Of a DNA stretch of 5,286 bases, positions 1-4,772 are shown piece after piece (positions within the stretch are counted from its first letter, which is position 1; each line of letters starts with the position of its first letter). The stretch is from NCBI GenBank assembly GCA_937907305.1, contig CALERQ010000072.1, forward strand, positions 1 to 5,286. Reading direction: 5' to 3'. The position numbers and the translations under genes were made by a program. The stretch comes from an uncultured Clostridia bacterium. GTDB lineage: Bacteria; Bacillota; Clostridia; Oscillospirales; Ruminococcaceae. Below the pieces are notes generated by a model. The model was given only the letters and a program-made list of their open reading frames with translations, ran no database searches and was not told the DNA's origin.

Positions 1-22
1 TTTTCATGGAGGCTCCAGCCAT
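1..22 (-). CDS. atpG: ATP synthase gamma subunit, first 7 codons only (runs off window)
   Basis: Only the start of the gene is present; it reads MAGASMK from the ATG at 22-20 and continues past the left edge. Gamma subunits of Firmicutes commonly begin with a short M-A-x-x-x-M-K stretch, and gamma normally follows alpha in this operon. The start is set by a strong Shine-Dalgarno, AAGGGGAGGG (38-29), 6 bases upstream. It directly abuts the atpA stop codon, so alpha and gamma translation are probably coupled. A second in-frame ATG at 7-5 has no such spacing and is not preferred. Gamma is the central rotor shaft linking the c ring to the catalytic head. The identity rests mainly on gene order and the short N-terminus. 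Confidence 0.85.
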
Positions 23-37
23 TGGTGTTCCCTCCCC

Positions 38-1552
38 TTACAGCGCCGCGAGAAACGCGGAAACGGTTTCGGTAATGGCGAAAGCAAGCTGCTGTTCCGT
101 TTCTTTTTCCAGCTTGCCGGCGGTACGGATCGCGGCCAACAGACCGGCATAGCGGGCATCCAGCGTTTCGTACAGGAATGCCTCGTACTCGCTGATCTTT
201 TCCACCGGGACTTCCTTGAGGAAGCCCTTGGTGACGGCATACAGGATAGCCACCTGGTGGATGACCTCCACCGGGGAGCTGTTGTGCTGCTTGAGCACCT
301 CCACGATGCGTTCGCCCTGGGCCAGGGTGGCCTTGGTATTGGCGTCCAGGTCGGAGCCAAACTGGGCGAAGCTTTGCAGTTCGCGGTACTGGCTGTAAAC
401 CAGCTTAAGGGTACCGGAAACCGACTTCATGGCCTTGATCTGCGCGGCGCCGCCGACACGGGAGACCGAAATGCCGGGATTGATGGCGGGCATGACGCCG
501 GAATGGAACAGCTCCGTCTCCAGGAAGATCTGACCATCGGTAATGGAGATGACATTGGTGGGGATGTAGGCGGAAACATCGCCGGCCTGGGTCTCGATGA
601 TGGGCAGCGCGGTAAGGGAACCGCCGCCTTCCTCATCGGAAAGGCGCGCGGCGCGCTCCAGCAGGCGGGAATGCAGATAGAATACATCGCCGGGGTAGGC
701 CTCACGGCCCGGTGGGCGCCGGATGAGCAGGGACAGCGTACGATAAGCGACGGCGTGCTTGGTGAGGTCATCGTAGACCACCAGGACATCCTTGCCCTGT
801 TTCATGAAATATTCGCCCATGGTGCAGCCGCTGTAAGGCGCGATGTACTGCAGGGGGGAAAGCTCCGAAGCGGAGGCGGAAACAACGATGGTATAGTCCA
901 TCGCGCCGCCGGCGGTAAGGGTTTCCACCACCTGGGCCACGGTAGAGCGCTTCTGACCGATGGCGACATAAACGCAGATGACGCCATTGCCCTTCTGGTT
1001 CAGGATAGTATCCAGCGCGATGGAGGTCTTGCCGGTCTGCCGATCGCCGATGATGAGCTCACGCTGGCCGCGGCCAATGGGGATCATGCTGTCGATGGCC
1101 TTGATACCGGTCTGGAGCGGCACGGTAACGGGCTGACGCTCGATGATGCCGGGCGCGGGGCTTTCCACCGGGGCATAACCGGCGGCTTCCACCGGGCCTT
1201 TGCCATCGATGGGCGCGCCGAGGGCATTGACGACACGGCCGATGAGGGCCTCGCCCACCGGGACCGACACAACTCGGCCGGTGCGGCGGACGGTATCGCC
1301 TTCCTTAATGCCGCCGTCATCGCCCAAAATGATGACAGCGACGGTATTTTCCTCTAAGTTCTGGGCAATGCCGTATTCCCCATTGGGGAATTCCAGCAGC
1401 TCATTCATCATGCATTTTTCCAGGCCGGAAGCACGGGCGATGCCATCGCCGACCACCAGGACGGTGCCGACCTCTTCCTGCACGATGTGGTTTTCATAAT
1501 TTTTGATCTGGGACTTGATGATCTTGGTTATTTCCTCCGGTCTCAGTTCCAT
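38..1552 (-). CDS. atpA: F1 ATP synthase alpha subunit
   Basis: This is the non-catalytic nucleotide-binding subunit of the cytoplasmic F1 head (alpha3beta3). It is complete at 504 residues, the usual family length. Residues 1-25 form the N-terminal helix that contacts the delta subunit, followed by the beta-barrel domain. The Walker A loop GDRQTGKT is at 169-176 (Lys175, Thr176) and has the Gln typical of alpha. The Walker B region VLVVYDD is at 256-262. The family signature PAINPGISVS is at 355-364, and Arg365 right after it is the arginine that reaches into the catalytic site of beta. Residues from about 380 onward form the helical C-terminal domain. The ATG at 1552 gives the typical start MELRPEEITK. 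Its ribosome site is weak compared with its neighbours: only GGTGG close to the ATG and a distant AGAGAAAG. It lies 25 bases after atpH and 15 before atpG. Confidence 0.99.
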   Translation of the reverse strand: MELRPEEITKIIKSQIKNYENHIVQEEVGTVLVVGDGIARASGLEKCMMNELLEFPNGEYGIAQNLEENTVAVIILGDDGGIKEGDTVRRTGRVVSVPVGEALIGRVVNALGAPIDGKGPVEAAGYAPVESPAPGIIERQPVTVPLQTGIKAIDSMIPIGRGQRELIIGDRQTGKTSIALDTILNQKGNGVICVYVAIGQKRSTVAQVVETLTAGGAMDYTIVVSASASELSPLQYIAPYSGCTMGEYFMKQGKDVLVVYDDLTKHAVAYRTLSLLIRRPPGREAYPGDVFYLHSRLLERAARLSDEEGGGSLTALPIIETQAGDVSAYIPTNVISITDGQIFLETELFHSGVMPAINPGISVSRVGGAAQIKAMKSVSGTLKLVYSQYRELQSFAQFGSDLDANTKATLAQGERIVEVLKQHNSSPVEVIHQVAILYAVTKGFLKEVPVEKISEYEAFLYETLDARYAGLLAAIRTAGKLEKETEQQLAFAITETVSAFLAAL

Positions 1553-1577
1553 GGAACCACCAGCTTTCTCTTGATGT

Positions 1578-2117
1578 TTACAGAACGGCGCCGCGCAACA
1601 GGCCGCTCAGTTCCTCCAGGCGGCCGCGCAGGGAGCCATCCCACACACGGCCGTCGATCTCCACCCGGATGCCGCCGATAAGCGATGGGGAGACGGTGCC
1701 TTCCAGCAGGACATGCTTGCCCAGCGTTTCCCCCATGCGGGCGGCCAGCGCCGCAAGCTGTGCCTCCGTAAGCGGCACCGCGGAGCTGACACGCCCCTGG
1801 ACGGTATTGTGGTCTTCCAGCCAGCGCTGCTCATAGCGGGCGGCGCAGCCGGCAAAGGCGGGGAGTCTGCCCCTTTCACACAAAAGGCGCAGAAAATTGA
1901 CAAGATAGGGGTGTACCTGCCCGGCCAGCGCTTCCCCTATCAGGCGCAAACGCTCCTCCCGGGGGATATCCGGGCTGGTAAGCAGGGCGGGGTACTGCGG
2001 ATTTTCCCGGAACAGACGGACCAGCAGCTTTACCTGCTCCAGCAGCTCATCACAGAGCGCTTCCTCCGCCGCCAGGTCATACAGTGCATCGCCGTAGGTT
2101 TTGCCGGTCGCTGTCAT
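1578..2117 (-). CDS. atpH: F1 ATP synthase delta subunit (OSCP family)
   Basis: Delta sits on top of the F1 head and ties it to the b-subunit stalk, so it is part of the stator. It is complete at 179 residues, normal for the family. The N-terminal helical bundle (about 4-105) begins with the common Y-x-x-A-L-Y-D-L-A pattern at 8-16. The C-terminal family signature is at 143-170: SPSLIGG, then IDGRVWDGS and the ending RGRLEEL. The ATG at 2117 overlaps the atpF stop by 4 bases (ATGA). The nearest purine-rich stretch is about 15 bases upstream, so start-up probably depends on ribosomes finishing atpF. No odd or missing conserved parts were seen. Confidence 0.97.
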   Translation of the reverse strand: MTATGKTYGDALYDLAAEEALCDELLEQVKLLVRLFRENPQYPALLTSPDIPREERLRLIGEALAGQVHPYLVNFLRLLCERGRLPAFAGCAARYEQRWLEDHNTVQGRVSSAVPLTEAQLAALAARMGETLGKHVLLEGTVSPSLIGGIRVEIDGRVWDGSLRGRLEELSGLLRGAVL

Positions 2118-2617
2118 GCCGATTCACCCATTTCCTTTATAAACTGATCAATGAGCGCCTGCTGATCGCCGGCGTTGATCTCCTTTTCCACGACCTTTTC
2201 CGCCAGGGCGACGACCATGCCGGAGATGTTATCCTTGATCTCATTGACTGTTTTTTTCTTTTCCCGGTCGATCTCGGCATAGGCCTTTTCCTTGATGCCG
2301 GCGGCCTCCTGCTGCGCTGACTGGATCAGCTGTGTCGCGCGGGCCTCGGCATTCTCGGTGGCGGTCTTGACGATCCGGCCGGCCTCCACACGGGCATCCC
2401 GCATCAGGCGGTCATATTCCGCCTTTTCCTCCTCGGCGGCGGTACGGGCGGCTTCGGCTTCGCCGTAGATGGCGTTGACCTCGCCGCGGCGCTTGGCGAT
2501 GATACCCTGCACGGGCTTAAACAAAAACTTTTTGAACAGCGCCGCCTGGATAAGCAGGTTGGCGATCTGGGCAACGAATTCCCAGGGAACGATACCGACA
2601 AGAGACAGATGATCCAT
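2114..2617 (-). CDS. atpF: F0 ATP synthase b subunit
   Basis: The b subunit is the peripheral stalk that stops the F1 head from turning with the rotor. It is complete at 167 residues. A single membrane helix near the N-terminus (about 10-33) ends in the conserved KKFLFKPV (29-36). A long charged helix rich in Ala, Glu, Lys and Arg follows (about 40-150), as expected for the right-handed coiled-coil dimer. The C-terminal part (about 135-165) should bind delta. The start at 2617 has a strong GGGAGGAGG 9 bases upstream in the 26-base gap after atpE. There is only one b-type gene here and no b' companion, so the stalk is predicted to be a b homodimer. Confidence 0.98.
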   Translation of the reverse strand: MDHLSLVGIVPWEFVAQIANLLIQAALFKKFLFKPVQGIIAKRRGEVNAIYGEAEAARTAAEEEKAEYDRLMRDARVEAGRIVKTATENAEARATQLIQSAQQEAAGIKEKAYAEIDREKKKTVNEIKDNISGMVVALAEKVVEKEINAGDQQALIDQFIKEMGESA

Positions 2618-2643
2618 GGTTTCGTTCCTCCTCCCTTGATGAA

Positions 2644-2904
2644 TTACAGAAGTCCAATGAAGATGCGGGGCACCACGAACATGAGCAGCAGGCCGGTAAC
2701 AAAGCCGTAGATACCGGTGGTCTCGGCGATGGCGCAGCCCAGCAGCATGGTGGAAGTGACCTCGCCCTTGGATTCGGGCTGACGGGCGATGGCTTCGCAG
2801 GATTTGCCGACGGCGTAGCCTTCACCGATGCCGGGGCCGATGCCCGCGATAAGAGCGATACCGGCGCCAATGGCGCAGCCTGCCAGAATGATTGCTTTTT
2901 CCAT
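2644..2904 (-). CDS. atpE: F0 ATP synthase c subunit, two-carboxylate sodium-type
   Basis: This is the membrane rotor-ring subunit, complete at 86 residues: two membrane helices (about 4-36 and 50-78) joined by the conserved polar loop RQP (41-43). The ion-carrying carboxylate is Glu61 in AIAETTGIYGF. Thr62, Thr63 and Tyr66 follow it at the spacing of Ser66, Thr67 and Tyr70 in the sodium-binding c ring of Ilyobacter tartaricus. The residue matching its Gln32 is Glu28, in GIGPGIGEGY. I read the codons for Glu28 (2823-2821) and Glu61 (2724-2722) directly. A Glu at both positions is the pattern shown for the sodium-driven ring of Fusobacterium nucleatum. Sodium use is therefore an inference from known families. 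The start has GGAGG 8 bases upstream, preceded by an A/T-rich spacer, fitting a subunit needed in many copies. Confidence 0.98.
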   Translation of the reverse strand: MEKAIILAGCAIGAGIALIAGIGPGIGEGYAVGKSCEAIARQPESKGEVTSTMLLGCAIAETTGIYGFVTGLLLMFVVPRIFIGLL

Positions 2905-2948
2905 AGTAATTTCCTCCCTGATATGGTTTTTTGGTTATGTAGAGCCGG

Positions 2949-3698
2949 TCAGTCCGCTTCGGCGGCTGCCGCGATATACATCATGGTGAGCATGCAAAAG
3001 ATGAACGCCTGCATAAAGCTGGAGAACCAATCGAAATAGAGCGAGAACACGGCGGGAATACCGACCGAAAGGAACGGGATCTGGGAAAGGAGATCTCCCA
3101 CAACGCCGGGCAGCAGCCCGAACAGCGCATGGCTGGCGGCTCCCAGCGCAGCATAGATAAGGGTGCTGATGACGGTGCCGGAAACGATATTGCCGAAGTG
3201 ACGGAACGCCATCGAAATGGGGGTCGCGATCTCGCTGATGATATTGAACGGGGTGAGCACCGCGATGGGCTGGGTGTAGCCCTTGAGGTAGCCGCCAATG
3301 CCATTGGTCTTGATCTTGGTGGCGGTGATGAGCACAAACACCAGCACCGCCCAGGCCAGCTCGGTGGAGAGATCGGCCGTGGGAGAAAAGACCCCCAGCA
3401 GCCCGGAAAGGCTGGAAAGCAGCGAAAGCGAAAAGATAGCGGCCACAAACGGCGCGTAGTGGGAAAAACGCGTGCCCATATTGCTGTCCACAAAGTTCTG
3501 GGCGGTATTGACCAAAAACTCGGCGACGGTCTGCCGGGTGGTGACATGATCGACCCGCAGATCATGGGTGAGCCAGATACAGAACAGGGTAAGCAGCAGC
3601 ATAATGCTCCAGGTGACCACCAGTGTGGCCGTAAGGGGAATGCCGCCGAAGATGGGCAGTGTGGCAAGGATCGGGGAACCATTGATCTCGACATTCAT
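2949..3698 (-). CDS. atpB: F0 ATP synthase a subunit
   Basis: The a subunit holds the two half-channels that load and unload ions on the c ring. It is complete at 249 residues, with five to six membrane helices (roughly 22-44, 81-103, 113-127, 172-196, 207-222 and 225-246). The essential stator arginine is Arg166 in MAFRHFGN, matching Arg210 of E. coli. The last helix carries the conserved Gln230 in the motif FMQAFIFCMLTMMYI. Its neighbour atpE has a sodium-type site, so the channel is expected to pass sodium; no residue in AtpB was used to decide this. The ATG at 3698 overlaps the atpI stop by 4 bases. A strong AAAGGAGG lies 10 bases upstream inside the end of atpI. Confidence 0.98.
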   Translation of the reverse strand: MNVEINGSPILATLPIFGGIPLTATLVVTWSIMLLLTLFCIWLTHDLRVDHVTTRQTVAEFLVNTAQNFVDSNMGTRFSHYAPFVAAIFSLSLLSSLSGLLGVFSPTADLSTELAWAVLVFVLITATKIKTNGIGGYLKGYTQPIAVLTPFNIISEIATPISMAFRHFGNIVSGTVISTLIYAALGAASHALFGLLPGVVGDLLSQIPFLSVGIPAVFSLYFDWFSSFMQAFIFCMLTMMYIAAAAEAD

Positions 3699-4099
3699 GC
3701 GGCGGGCGCCTCCTTTGGCTGCGGTTTATAGAACCCCAAAAGCTGCATGACCAGAATGGTGATGCGGGGGAAGAACAGGGCCAGCGCCGTGGCTACACCA
3801 TTGAGTGCGCCCAGCTGGAAGCCCAGAATGGCAACCACACAGGTGAGCAGCATCCGCACCGAGTAGGAAAACTGGGCAATCTGCTTGGCCTTTTCGGCAT
3901 TGCCGGCCGCCCGCTGCACCGTAAAGCCCAGCAGGATGAAATTGAACACCGCAAAGCCGGCGCCGACCGCCGTGCCCAGCCGTACCGTTCCATCCAGCCG
4001 GCCCAGCAGCGCAAAGACCGCCAGCTGCACCGCGGCGCAGACCGCTGTGCCGATGGCGATATGCCGGACTTCCCTTAGAACTGATTTTTGGAGCTTCAT
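3695..4099 (-). CDS. atpI: ATP synthase subunit I (AtpI-type membrane protein)
   Basis: This is a small inner-membrane protein of 134 residues with four predicted membrane helices (about 14-34, 41-62, 78-97 and 101-122) and a short polar tail. A basic cytoplasmic loop lies between helices 2 and 3, as in the ATP synthase I family that commonly sits directly before atpB. FFPRITIL (109-116) resembles the family's conserved Pro-Arg region in the last helix. Known AtpI proteins help assemble the c ring but are usually not essential. Its sequence varies greatly between species, so the call rests on length, topology and position. The start at 4099 has a modest site (AGGTAGG about 10 bases upstream), 17 bases after the atpZ stop. 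Translation ends in a 4-base overlap with atpB. Confidence 0.9.
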   Translation of the reverse strand: MKLQKSVLREVRHIAIGTAVCAAVQLAVFALLGRLDGTVRLGTAVGAGFAVFNFILLGFTVQRAAGNAEKAKQIAQFSYSVRMLLTCVVAILGFQLGALNGVATALALFFPRITILVMQLLGFYKPQPKEAPAA

Positions 4100-4116
4100 C
4101 GTGGGGACACCTACCT

Positions 4117-4371
4117 TTATTCATGGTCATTATAAGCGATGGGCTTTTCGCCCTTACTTTCTTTTTCCGCGGTCCTTTTGCAGTAGCGCAGGAAGGATAC
4201 CGCGCTGCACACGGAGGCCGCCAGGCCGCTTACAATGGCGACGGCCATGATCCAGCCGCCCCAGCCCCATTTGCTTTGGGCCAGGTGGGCCAAAAAGATG
4301 CACAGCAGCGGCGGGGTGACCAGTGAGATCCCCAACTGGGTAAGCCACAGGAGCTTGCGGAGCTGTTTCAT
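4117..4371 (-). CDS. atpZ: AtpZ/AtpI-family membrane protein, first gene of the ATP synthase operon
   Basis: This is a short protein of 84 residues with two membrane helices (about 8-30 and 39-62), a basic start (MKQLRK) and a charged C-terminal tail. The TQLGISLVTP stretch (11-20) is the typical first-helix motif of AtpZ-like proteins, which precede atpI in many Firmicutes. In alkaliphilic Bacillus, AtpZ with AtpI was proposed to move magnesium or calcium and to support ATP synthase function; whether that holds here is unknown. The ATG at 4371 has GGAGG (4382-4378) 6 bases upstream. It is the first gene after the divergent control region, so its ribosome site is the operon's first entry point. 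A CCUCCUU stretch in the predicted leader could pair with that site. Confidence 0.85.
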   Translation of the reverse strand: MKQLRKLLWLTQLGISLVTPPLLCIFLAHLAQSKWGWGGWIMAVAIVSGLAASVCSAVSFLRYCKRTAEKESKGEKPIAYNDHE

Positions 4372-4455
4372 TTTGTCCCTCCCTGCCGGTAAAACGCCGT
4401 TTTCTTGGCGGATTTTTTATACTTCTTTTCGATGGAAATATAGCGCACCGTACAT

Positions 4456-4473
4456 AAAAATGCCCTTGGGGCA
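4456..4473 (-). terminator. Weak attenuator-like hairpin with T run in the atp leader
   Basis: On the minus strand TGCCC and GGGCA form a 5-base stem around CAA (4473-4461), followed directly by TTTTT (4460-4456). It lies between the long hairpin and atpZ, where a leader attenuator would sit. The stem is short for a true terminator, so it may be only a pause site or chance. Confidence 0.2.
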
Positions 4474-4478
4474 AAGCG

Positions 4479-4529
4479 GCTCCGGCGGTTTTTACCGCTT
4501 CCTCTGCAATAAGCGGCAACCGCCGGAGC
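4479..4529 (-). promoter_or_regulatory. Long two-part GC-rich hairpin in the atp leader
   Basis: The outer stem is a perfect 12-base inverted repeat, GCTCCGGCGGTT at 4479-4490 against AACCGCCGGAGC at 4518-4529. An inner 6-base stem, CCGCTT at 4495-4500 against AAGCGG at 4511-4516, is separated from it by an uneven internal loop (4 bases against 1) and closes a 10-base loop. Neither side is followed by a run of T, so it is not an ordinary terminator. A third copy of AAGCGG at 4474-4479 could pair with 4495-4500 instead, allowing a competing fold. No riboswitch class I know matches it. Confidence 0.6.
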
Positions 4530-4540
4530 GCCCCCAAATC

Positions 4541-4547
4541 AAGGAGG
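4541..4547 (-). promoter_or_regulatory. Anti-Shine-Dalgarno-like element in the atp leader
   Basis: On the minus strand this reads CCTCCTT, the same core as the 3' tail of 16S rRNA. It is complementary to the GGAGG of the atpZ ribosome site at 4382-4378, about 160 bases downstream on the predicted leader RNA. Pairing could hide that site. On the plus strand the same bases read AAGGAGG, a strong ribosome site 16 bases before the ATG of a 30-codon ORF. Which reading matters, if either, cannot be settled from the sequence. Confidence 0.25.
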
Positions 4548-4574
4548 TTACAGGGAAAATTCCATGTCCGATGG

Positions 4575-4617
4575 GTCAGCGGCGGGGTGTGCCTTTGCCA
4601 CGGGGCGCCCCGCTGAC
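4575..4617 (-). promoter_or_regulatory. 5'-terminal stem-loop of the predicted atp leader RNA
   Basis: Perfect 8-base arms, GTCAGCGG and CCGCTGAC (minus sense), lie at 4617-4610 and 4582-4575. Two more G-C pairs extend the stem after a one-base bulge. The loop also contains the self-complementary GGGGCGCCCC (4611-4602). The stem begins one base after the predicted transcription start. Stem-loops at the very 5' end are known to protect mRNAs from decay. A small CCAT/ATGG hairpin (4574-4562) stacks directly next to it. Confidence 0.5.
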
Positions 4618-4624
4618 TACCGCT

Positions 4625-4653
4625 ATTATAGCTATCGCCCATTTGAAAGGAAA
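4625..4653 (-). promoter_or_regulatory. Candidate promoter for the ATP synthase operon
   Basis: On the minus strand there is a perfect -10 TATAAT at 4630-4625. A partial -35, TTTCCT (4653-4648, 3 of 6 consensus bases), lies 17 bases upstream. The predicted start is near A4618, giving a leader of about 247 nt before atpZ. Support comes from the fact that the first stem of a stable hairpin begins at 4617, right at that predicted RNA end. The -10 lies inside a short palindrome, GCTATTATAGC (4622-4632). No better minus-strand promoter was seen closer to atpZ; TATAAA at about 4421-4416 lacks a -35. Confidence 0.55.
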
Positions 4654-4658
4654 TAATC

Positions 4659-4672
4659 AATGCTATTGCATT
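4659..4672. repeat. Palindrome between the divergent promoters, candidate operator
   Basis: AATGC-TATT-GCATT is a perfect 5-base inverted repeat with a 4-base centre, lying between the two -35 boxes. Its right half overlaps TTGCAT (4666-4671), which is repeated 10 bases later as the plus-strand -35 (4676-4681), about one DNA helix turn away. This is a plausible protein-binding site, but the arms are short and the region is AT-rich. Confidence 0.3.
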
Positions 4673-4675
4673 CTC

Positions 4676-4704
4676 TTGCATTTTTCTTGTGGTTATGCTA
4701 CAAT
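4676..4704 (+). promoter_or_regulatory. Candidate promoter for the plus-strand regulator gene
   Basis: A -35 TTGCAT (4676-4681) and a -10 TACAAT (4699-4704) are exactly 17 bases apart. TG at 4696-4697 makes an extended -10. The predicted start near 4711 gives a leader of about 62 nt. It is back to back with the atp promoter: the two -35 boxes are 22 bases apart and the two start sites about 93 bases apart. Confidence 0.65.
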
Positions 4705-4772
4705 TCGTGCGGTTTTCTACATGATATTGCGTAGCACTACTTCCCAATGTCCAGAAAGGAGTTCCCCCGCTG

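Larger units (their letters stand above)
4372..4772. other. Divergent intergenic control region between atpZ and the plus-strand regulator
   Basis: This 401-base gap has no confident gene. Read on the minus strand it contains a promoter with a perfect TATAAT, a hairpin starting at the predicted RNA 5' end, a second long GC-rich hairpin, a short hairpin followed by a run of T, and the atpZ ribosome site. Read on the plus strand it contains a promoter with an extended -10 for the regulator gene. It also contains two tiny ORFs, of 30 codons (4564-4656) and 24 codons (4660-4734), each preceded by a purine-rich stretch. I do not call these as genes because both overlap the promoters. Base composition changes along the gap: AT-rich at 4621-4735 and at 4391-4460, GC-rich between. 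Confidence 0.8.

Noticed and set aside
257..1357. A 366-codon plus-strand open frame opposite atpA
   Set aside because: It is fully antisense to the well-conserved atpA. Its make-up (many Gly, Ala, Asp, His) is what the reverse of GC-rich codons gives, and no family is recognised.
3726..4130. A 134-codon minus-strand frame overlapping atpI
   Set aside because: It lies in another frame across atpI and the atpZ stop. It has no ribosome site or membrane helices and is rich in Gly, His and Cys, as expected of a shadow frame.
4395..4417. CGCC/GGCG hairpin followed by a T run on the plus strand (terminator-like)
   Set aside because: The stem is only 4 bases, and no plus-strand gene lies upstream for it to end.
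4154..4747. A 197-codon minus-strand frame running through the intergenic region into atpZ
   Set aside because: It would start upstream of the operon promoter and run in a different frame across atpZ. Its sequence shows no recognisable domain.
4372..4772. CRISPR, tRNA, IS element or known riboswitch in the gap
   Set aside because: I saw no repeat-spacer pattern, cloverleaf with CCA-side stem, transposase or terminal repeats, and no conserved core of T-box, glycine, THF, fluoride or ZTP switches.
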